From Cedecea colo (GTDB lineage: Bacteria > Pseudomonadota > Gammaproteobacteria > Enterobacterales > Enterobacteriaceae): a DNA stretch of 64,000 nucleotides. Numbering within the stretch: position 1 is the first letter of the stretch; every line of letters starts with the position of its first letter. Below the pieces are notes generated by a model. The model saw only the letters and a program-made list of their open reading frames with translations, was not told the origin of the DNA and did no database searches. Position numbers and translations under genes: made by a program. Positions 59,401 through 64,000 of this stretch are shown here, piece after piece. The stretch is from the NCBI RefSeq assembly GCF_011808225.1, contig NZ_SOYS01000001.1, positions 818,924 to 882,923 on the forward strand, written 5' to 3'.

Positions 59401-59502
59401 GCTGGTTGCGGTGTCGCCGGTAAAACCCTGCTGCTCCAGTGCCTGCAAAAAATTGAGCACCAGCTGAACCAGCCCTGGCGCCTGAGAAATTTGTGGGATC
59501 AT
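56446..59502 (-). CDS. ydiJ: FAD/Fe-S D-2-hydroxyglutarate dehydrogenase YdiJ
   Basis: Large cytoplasmic flavoprotein; the E. coli protein oxidises D-2-hydroxyglutarate. It is 1018 residues (same as E. coli): an FAD_binding_4 domain with [20 protein letters not shown] (near residue 80), a C-terminal FAD-linked oxidase domain to about 560, a 4Fe-4S motif [12 protein letters not shown] and a Cys-rich domain (CCG) with [12 protein letters not shown] near the end. It is divergent from ydiK and upstream of menI. Confidence 0.95.
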   Translation of the reverse strand: MIPQISQAPGLVQLVLNFLQALEQQGFTGDTATSYADRLTMATDNSIYQLLPDAVLFPRSTADVALLARLACEERFRSLVFTPRGGGTGTNGQALNKGIVVDMSRYMNRIIEIDPEQGWVRVEAGVIKDQLNQYLKPYGYFFAPELSTSNRATLGGMINTDASGQGSLVYGKTSDHVMGVRAVLLGGDILDTHPMSAALAEDMGRDGSTIGKIYRTVYDRCREQRQLITDRFPKLNRFLTGYDLRHVFNDDLSQFDLTRILTGSEGTLAFITEAKLDITRLPKVRRLVNVKYDSFDSALRSAPFMVEARALSVETVDSKVLNLAREDIVWHSVSELITDVPDKEMLGLNIVEFAGDDAELIESQVTALCERLDTLIAQGEGGVIGWQICSDLAGIELIYGMRKKAVGLLGNAKGQAKPIPFAEDTCVPPQHLADYIVEFRALLDSHNLSYGMFGHVDAGVLHVRPALDMCDPHQEMLMKRISDDVVALTAKYGGLLWGEHGKGFRAQYSPAFFGETLFEELRRIKAAFDPDNRLNPGKICPPLGVDDPMMQVDAVKRGTFDRQIPIAVRTSWRGAMECNGNGLCFNFDVKSPMCPSMKITSNRIHSPKGRATLTREWLRLLADRGVDPEALEKQLPEQRASLRGLIERSRNTWHARKGEYDFSHEVKEAMSGCLACKACSTQCPIKIDVPEFRSRFLQLYHTRYLRPVRDHLVATVESYAPLMARAPKTFNFFMSQPWVRNLSQKHIGMVDLPALSTPTLQQRLVGHHSANTTLEQLEKYSAEQRAKTVLVVQDPFTSYYDAQVVADFVRLVEKLGFEPVVLPFSPNGKAQHIKGFLLKFARTARKTSEFLNRIAALGMPMVGVDPALVLCYRDEYKQTLGEDRGDFHVQLVHEWLQGVLADREITPVGGESWYLFGHCTEVTALPTAPGLWAAIFARFGAKLENVSVGCCGMAGTYGHEVKNHANSLGIYELSWHQAMQRLPRQRCLATGYSCRSQVKRVEGNGVRHPLQALLEILG

Positions 59503-59706
59503 TGACTGTCGACCCTGCCTGACGTTATTTAAGTTGTGAGTTATCGTTTGCGTGTACTGCCTTTTGTTTTTAACACATTTTTTTCAGACAAGCGCGCCTG
59601 TTTTGCGGCTGTCAAAAAGCGGTCAAATACATCATCATTGTGTTATTCGTTCGCGGTTTTAACGCAGGCAATTTGCTCGTTATCTTTTATTAGGGTGATT
59701 TTTCCT

Positions 59707-60825
59707 ATGGTCAAAGTCAGTTCGCCGAAGGATCTGCTACAAATCCTGCTTTCGGTGCTGTTTATCTCGGTGATGATTATCGCCTGTTTGTGGATCGTGC
59801 GGCCCTTTGTTCTCGGCTTTGCCTGGGCGGGTACCGTTGTGCTTTCTACCTGGCCTGTAATGCTCAGATTCCAGCGTTTACTGTGGGGGAAACGATTGCT
59901 GGCCGTTCTGGTCATGACCTTTTTACTGCTGATGCTGTTTGTTATTCCCGTGGCGCTGCTGGTCAACAGCCTGGTCGATAACAGCGGCCCGGTCATTGCC
60001 TGGGCGACAAAAGGCGATCTGGCGTTGCCGACGTTCGAATGGCTGTATTCTATCCCCCTGGTCGGTGACAACCTTTATTCCGGCTGGAACACGCTGGTTG
60101 AAAGCGGTGGCAGCGCGATTATGGCGAAAATTCGCCCTTATATCGGCACCACCACGACCTGGTTCCTTGGGCAGGCTGTGCATATCGGCCGTTTCCTGAT
60201 GCACTGCGGTCTGATGCTGCTGTTCAGCGTGCTGCTGTATGCGAAAGGTGAAACGCTGGGTAACGGTATACGTCATTTTGCATTCCGGCTGGCGGGCAAC
60301 CGCGGCGATGCGGCTGTTCTGCTGGCAGCCCAGGCGATTCGCGCCGTTGCGCTGGGCGTGGTGGTAACCGCGCTGGTGCAGTCCGTACTCGGTGGTTTTG
60401 GCCTGGCGGTTGCCGGTATTCCGAATGCGACATTACTTACCGTACTCATGATGCTGTGCTGTCTGGTGCAGATTGGCCCGCTGCTGGTGCTTATTCCATC
60501 GATTATCTGGCTTTACTGGAGCGGCGATAGCACTTGGGGCACCGTGCTGCTGGTCTGGAGCTGCGTCGTTGGCACCATGGATAACTTTATCCGCCCTGTG
60601 CTTATCCGTATGGGCGCAGATTTGCCAATGATCCTTATTCTCTCCGGCGTTATCGGAGGCTTAATCGCCTTTGGCATGATTGGACTGTTTATCGGCCCGG
60701 TGGTGCTGGCGGTATCTTATCGATTGATCTCAGTCTGGATGCATGAAGCGCCGCCGCCGCAGTACGCCGCTGATGAAGTCGTTGAGCTGCTTGAGGAACA
60801 CGAAGAAGAACAAGCGACGAAGTAA
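59707..60825 (+). CDS. ydiK: AI-2E-family inner-membrane protein YdiK
   Basis: Inner-membrane protein of the AI-2 exporter-like family; its substrate is unknown. The start is ATG at 59707, giving 372 residues (E. coli 370); codons before it have no family counterpart. About eight hydrophobic segments are visible, with GVIGGLIAFGMIGLFIGPV near the end. The C-terminus is acidic (EVVELLEEHEEEQ). In E. coli it precedes rprA, as here. Confidence 0.94.
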   Translation: MVKVSSPKDLLQILLSVLFISVMIIACLWIVRPFVLGFAWAGTVVLSTWPVMLRFQRLLWGKRLLAVLVMTFLLLMLFVIPVALLVNSLVDNSGPVIAWATKGDLALPTFEWLYSIPLVGDNLYSGWNTLVESGGSAIMAKIRPYIGTTTTWFLGQAVHIGRFLMHCGLMLLFSVLLYAKGETLGNGIRHFAFRLAGNRGDAAVLLAAQAIRAVALGVVVTALVQSVLGGFGLAVAGIPNATLLTVLMMLCCLVQIGPLLVLIPSIIWLYWSGDSTWGTVLLVWSCVVGTMDNFIRPVLIRMGADLPMILILSGVIGGLIAFGMIGLFIGPVVLAVSYRLISVWMHEAPPPQYAADEVVELLEEHEEEQATK

Positions 60826-60831
60826 ACCTGC

Positions 60832-60854
60832 GCTCCCTCGCGCTGCGAGGGAGC
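60832..60854 (+). terminator. Terminator after ydiK
   Basis: GCTCCCTCGC and GCGAGGGAGC perfect 10-bp arms around GCT, 6 nt after the ydiK stop; no T-run. Confidence 0.55.
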
Positions 60855-61023
60855 CGTTGCCAAAACATTGATTAGCGAATCTAATCAGTCCCCGGCTTTT
60901 TATCCCTTTTTCCCGCCTCTGATTTCTTAGAAACCCGACAATGTGACGTTAAACGTTAACCTGGCGTTAACTATTGAGACGAATCTGAGAGACTCCCCCG
61001 GCCGGGATGCCTACTATTATCAC

Positions 61024-61128
61024 ACGGTTATGAATCAACACATTGATTTATAAGCATGGAAATCCCCTGAGTGAAACAACGAATTGCTGTGTGTAGTCTT
61101 TGCCCATCTCAACGATGGGCTTTTTTTT
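61024..61128 (+). ncRNA. rprA: Small RNA RprA
   Basis: Hfq-dependent sRNA that opens the rpoS leader and so raises sigma-S translation; transcription depends on RcsB. The sequence matches E. coli RprA almost base for base: ACGGTTATGAATCAACAC start, the core TGGAAATCCCCTGAGTGAAA, and the terminator hairpin GCCCATC/GATGGGC with a run of T. A -10 like TACTAT lies at 61012-61017. It follows ydiK as in E. coli. The IraP-like gene in the island would act on the same sigma factor at the protein level. Confidence 0.95.
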
Positions 61129-61168
61129 GTCTGTTTTTCTCTACAGGCTGTCTTCAGGGCAAAAAAAA

Positions 61169-61186
61169 GCCCCTCAACGAGGGGCC
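61169..61186. terminator. rluB terminator hairpin, far copy
   Basis: GCCCCTC and GAGGGGC arms around AAC, flanked on the left by eight A (a T-run for minus-strand transcripts). The same 17-nt unit recurs at 61329-61345 on the rluB side of the repeat, where the T-run is missing. Confidence 0.8.
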
Positions 61187-61326
61187 CAGACTGATGACAA
61201 ACTCTCAACCAACACAGGTTGAACCTATACCGCCGAATAAAAAATAAGGAAAATCAACGGATTGAGTTTCGGCTGATAACCACAAAGAAGGAAAAACCAC
61301 GCTTTATCCTTCTTTGTCAGCAATCT
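61187..61326 (+). repeat. Terminator-associated repeat, copy D
   Basis: A 140-nt element starting CAGACTGATGACAAACTC and ending TCTTTGTCAGCAATCT, with imperfect inverted ends. Hairpins: CAACC/GGTTG at 61206-61221; AAAATCAA/TTGAGTTT nested in a GCCGAA/TTCGGC stem; and CAAAGAAGGA/TCCTTCTTTG at about 61282-61317. It lies between two copies of the rluB terminator hairpin. A 35-codon frame from a TTG at 61219 (start NLYRRIKNKENQRIEFRL) is open in copies A, B and D, but there is no convincing ribosome-binding site. Confidence 0.85.
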
Positions 61327-61328
61327 AA

Positions 61329-61345
61329 GCCCCTCAACGAGGGGC
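61329..61345. terminator. rluB terminator hairpin, near copy
   Basis: GCCCCTC/GAGGGGC around AAC, 22 nt after the rluB stop codon. It has lost its T-run because the repeat element follows at once, so it may be a weak terminator. Confidence 0.7.
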
Positions 61346-61366
61346 CTGATAGCAATTTTTTCAGCG

Positions 61367-62248
61367 TTAGCTATTACGCCCGCCGGAACGGCGGCCACCG
61401 CCGGTAACCTGCGTGTGACGCTTAACGGCGCGACGAATCTGGTTCGCCTTCATACGACGACGATCTTTCTCTACCGCCACTTTACTCGCCGTTTCGGCTG
61501 GCAGCTCTACCAGCGTACGCAGGTAGTTGGTTTGCGCCAGATCCAGTTCGGTATAACCGCCACGCGGCAAACCTTTTGGCAGCGGAATATCGCCGTAGCG
61601 TACGCGTATCAGACGGCTAACCTGCACGCCAACCGCTTCCCAGAGGCGACGAACTTCACGGTTACGGCCTTCGGTCAGCGTCACGTTGTACCACTGGTTG
61701 ATGCCTTCGCCACCGGTGAATTTGATGGTTTTAAACGCAGCCGGACCATCTTCAAGCTGCACGCCACGCGCCAGCTGCTTCACTTTATCGTCATCAATCT
61801 CACCGAACACGCGCACGGCATATTCGCGTTCCACTTCACGGCTTGGGTGCATCAGTCGGTTAGCCAGCTCGCCGTCGGTAGTAAACAGCAGCAGACCACA
61901 TGTGTTCACATCCAGACGCCCTACGGCAATCCAGCGCGCGCCACGCAGCTTCGGCAGGCGGTCAAACACCGTTGGACGGCCTTCCGGGTCGTTGCGGGTA
62001 CAGAGCTCGCCTTCCGGCTTGTAGTAAGCCAGCACGCGACAAATCTGTTCTACGGATTCTTTAATAGAGATCAGGTGACCATCGATACGGATCTTCAGGG
62101 CCTGGTTCACTTCAACACGGTCGCCCAGCGTGGCAATTTTGCCATCGACGCTGACGCGGCCTGCGGAAATAATGGTTTCGATTTCACGGCGTGAACCGTG
62201 GCCGGCGCGAGCCAGCACTTTTTGTAACTTTTCGCTCTTATCGCTCAT
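61367..62248 (-). CDS. rluB: 23S rRNA pseudouridine synthase RluB
   Basis: Converts U2605 of 23S rRNA to pseudouridine. It is 293 residues (E. coli 291): N-terminal S4 domain ([20 protein letters not shown]) and a catalytic domain with the active Asp in [20 protein letters not shown]. The tail is basic and Gly-rich ([11 protein letters not shown]). In E. coli rluB is far away (near btuR-yciK); its presence after rprA marks a synteny breakpoint. Confidence 0.96.
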   Translation of the reverse strand: MSDKSEKLQKVLARAGHGSRREIETIISAGRVSVDGKIATLGDRVEVNQALKIRIDGHLISIKESVEQICRVLAYYKPEGELCTRNDPEGRPTVFDRLPKLRGARWIAVGRLDVNTCGLLLFTTDGELANRLMHPSREVEREYAVRVFGEIDDDKVKQLARGVQLEDGPAAFKTIKFTGGEGINQWYNVTLTEGRNREVRRLWEAVGVQVSRLIRVRYGDIPLPKGLPRGGYTELDLAQTNYLRTLVELPAETASKVAVEKDRRRMKANQIRRAVKRHTQVTGGGRRSGGRNS

Positions 62249-62427
62249 TGAGCTTCCTCGGGTGTCGCCTTCCCAGGCGTCGACTTGATACTAACAAATC
62301 TTTATAAATCAATGCGTTAGCATGTTTTGATGAAAGCCATTATACGCGATGTTCACCACGTTGTAACCTACTTTGTTGTACACCATGTTCATCACCTTAA
62401 ACGTAGGTGCTGATTATGTTTTGAGCA

Positions 62428-62453
62428 AAGAAAAAGGAGCCGAAGCTCCTTTG
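62428..62453 (-). terminator. Terminator after the phage-type gene
   Basis: AAAGGAGC and GCTCCTTT arms around CGAA, with five T on the minus strand, 6 nt after the stop of the phage-type gene. Confidence 0.7.
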
Positions 62454-62458
62454 AGATA

Positions 62459-63326
62459 TCACCCGCCTGTGCTGCTTTGACCGCTCAATGTTGAAAGCGT
62501 CAAACTCTGCATAAAGCTGGCTTGTGAGGATTTCGCCTGGAAATCGACATAATCCGCAAGTCTGCTCGAATCGCTGGCGATAGTGAGCGGAACAGATGCC
62601 TCAAGATTCAGATTGAATGTAGGATTCAGATTGTAAGCTGGCGCATTGCCGCTGCTGAGTGACATTGCACTTTCACGCAGAGATTGCCCTGATAGGTCGT
62701 ATTGATTAGCCGCTGTTCCAACATTACCACCACCAACGCCCAACCAATCCATGATAGCTGGCCCCACACTCTGTGGGTTCCAGCCCGTTTTTTCCTGCAC
62801 CCACGAGGCCGCACCGTCAGCACTGCCGGTTACGCCATCGTATACCGCCTGAGCTGCTGGCTTATCAGACTGAGTAAACCACTGAGGGAAGCGAGAGCGA
62901 AGCCCCACATTGATATCACTCACAACGCCGGAAATCTCATCCACAAACCCGGTGATTTCTTTCGAGAGATTGCCTAAGCCCTTTCCCAGGCTTCCAGCCG
63001 CTTCCGAGATAACTTTGGTGTTGTTCACCAGATCGTCGCCCCCATCGGCGAATCCCTTCATCCAGCCTGTAAACAACTGATTGTCTACTCCATTCATCAG
63101 ATTACCCATTGCAACGGACAGATCGCCGTAAGCGTAAGTTTGCTTGATCTGCTCGTCGTTCAGCGTCTGACCACTATCAACCAGTTTCTTCAGCGTAGAC
63201 ATAAACTGCTCGCCGTTATTCTTGAACAGGTCGAGGTAATGAGCGCCATCGTCGAAAATGTTTTTCAGAAGGTGGGCCAGTTCACCGTCAGAGTATCCGC
63301 GTCGTTGTCCTTCGTTAACAGTTGCT
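62459..63326 (-). pseudogene. Phage tail tape-measure-type protein, 5' end lost to an IS
   Basis: The C-terminal part of a longer gene. The roughly 290 residues left have helical, amphipathic repeats (LGKGLGNLSKEITGFVDEIS), then a low-complexity Ser/Asn/Gln-rich end, features of tail tape-measure proteins. The frame runs upstream into the IS at about 63327, so the 5' part is gone. It is probably the edge of a prophage that continues beyond the window or what is left of one. No integrase or attachment site is visible. Confidence 0.55.
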
Positions 63327-64000
63327 TGAATCGCCACGGATAATCTAGACACTTCTGAGCCGTTGATAATATTGATTTTCATATTCCGTCGGTGGCATTT
63401 GATCACTCGAACCGTGCCGACGCTTGCTGTTATAAAACATTTCGATGTAATCAAAAATATCACTACGGGCTTCTTCCCGTGTTCCGTAGATCTTTTTCTT
63501 TATCCGTTCACGCTTCAGTAGCTGGAAAAAACTTTCTGCAACTGCGTTGTCATGGCAGTTACCACGACGGCTCATACTGCCCTCCAGTCCATGTGATTTC
63601 AGGAACGACTGCCACTCGTGGCTTGTGTACTGACTGCCCTGGACGCCCTTCTAAGTGTCAAGTCGTTATTTGAGTGCTGTTAATCTGCCGATTTTGATTG
63701 CGAAGCAGTGTGAAGACCTCGCGTGCGATATAACGCTTCAGGCAGCGCAGCGCTTCCATTTTTGAGTGACCCTCCGCGACTCTTTTCGCGACATACTCCT
63801 GTGTTTTCGTGTCCGTACGTACCCAACGTTCATCCGGTGCATCTGGATTGAACTGTCGCTGGAGCCTGTCGGGTGTAACTATACTGGCTTCTCCTTTGCG
63901 TGCCCGTGGGCTTCGGTACCCGACCTGAGCCTTTATTCCGGCACGCTTCATCAGCCGCCAGACCCGATTAATCCCGCATTGTTGCCCGCTATCTCGCAGG
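63327..64000 (-). mobile_element. Decayed IS3-family element (partial)
   Basis: The probable left end is TGAATCGCCACGG at 63327. The orfB transposase is broken into two parts: the C-terminal part at 63345-63650 (GSQYTSHEWQSFLKSHGLEG, SRRGNCHDNAVAESFFQLLK, ending QRLRSV) and the N-terminal part from 63820 to the window edge (RVWRLMKRAGIKAQVGYRSP to DERWV). About 90 residues including the first two catalytic Asp are missing between them. The element is therefore inactive. It continues past 64000. Confidence 0.8.
63658..63819 (-). mobile_element. IS110-like transposase fragment inside the IS3 element
   Basis: In frame after the IS3 DERWV segment the sequence changes to TQEYVAKRVAEGHSKMEALR and CLKRYIAREVFTLLRNQ, which resembles the C-terminal end of IS110-family transposases. 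About 53 residues are left before a stop. It replaces the central part of the IS3 transposase. Confidence 0.5.

Overview
The window is chromosomal DNA from a member of the Enterobacteriaceae. Most genes are close matches to Escherichia coli genes of the pdxY-tyrS-slyA-purR-cfa-mdtK-pykF-lpp-suf-ydiK block, in nearly the same order and with the same lengths. The differences from E. coli (no lhr, sodB or ydhP in their usual places, a pheP-type permease in the lhr position, an extra eptA-type gene, and rluB next to rprA) point to a genus other than Escherichia or Salmonella. The genus cannot be fixed from the sequence alone.

Layout. 1-10.8 kb: vitamin B6 genes (pdxY partial, pdxH), tyrS, envelope lipoproteins (mliC, slyB), anmK, slyA divergent from the ydhIJK efflux set, sodC, ydhF and ydhL. 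11-16 kb: an EptA-type lipid A phosphoethanolamine transferase with a possible BasR box, then the electrophile-response genes nemR, nemA and gloA, then rnt. 16-24.6 kb: a pheP-type permease, grxD, mepH, the 29-residue gene ynhF, purR, punR/punC and cfa. 24.7-28.6 kb: an inserted beta-glucoside unit (PTS EIIC, GH1 6-phospho-beta-glucosidase, LacI-type repressor) with a perfect palindromic operator. 28.6-31.3 kb: ribC/ribE, mdtK and two tandem tRNA-Val(GAC) genes.

31.3-43.8 kb is an accessory island bounded on the right by a third tRNA-Val(GAC). It carries stress-survival genes: a DJ-1/PfpI protein, a cyanide-insensitive-type bd oxidase (cydAB-like), a trehalose-synthase-type GH13 enzyme, an SDR, two small ORFs, yciG and yciF homologues, PQQ glucose dehydrogenase (gcd), a glutaredoxin-MauE fusion, an IraP-like anti-adaptor and a CsbD/DUF883-like protein. 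Several genes are preceded by CTAYACY-type -10 boxes typical of sigma-S promoters, so the island looks like a cluster of sigma-S genes that also carries a possible sigma-S stabiliser.

43.9-62.2 kb returns to core genes: pykF, lpp, ldtE, sufABCDSE, a methyl-accepting chemotaxis protein, nudI, menI, ydiJ, ydiK, the sRNA rprA and rluB. From 62.4 kb to the end there is the truncated end of a phage tail-type gene and a decayed IS3-family element carrying an IS110-like fragment.

The most unusual signal is a family of about 140-bp structured repeats at 5.3, 19.3 and 61.2 kb, with a related element at 27.5 kb. Each has imperfect inverted ends around TGATGACAAA and sits between two copies of the local transcription-terminator hairpin. 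This looks like a non-autonomous mobile element that inserts at intrinsic terminators and duplicates them.
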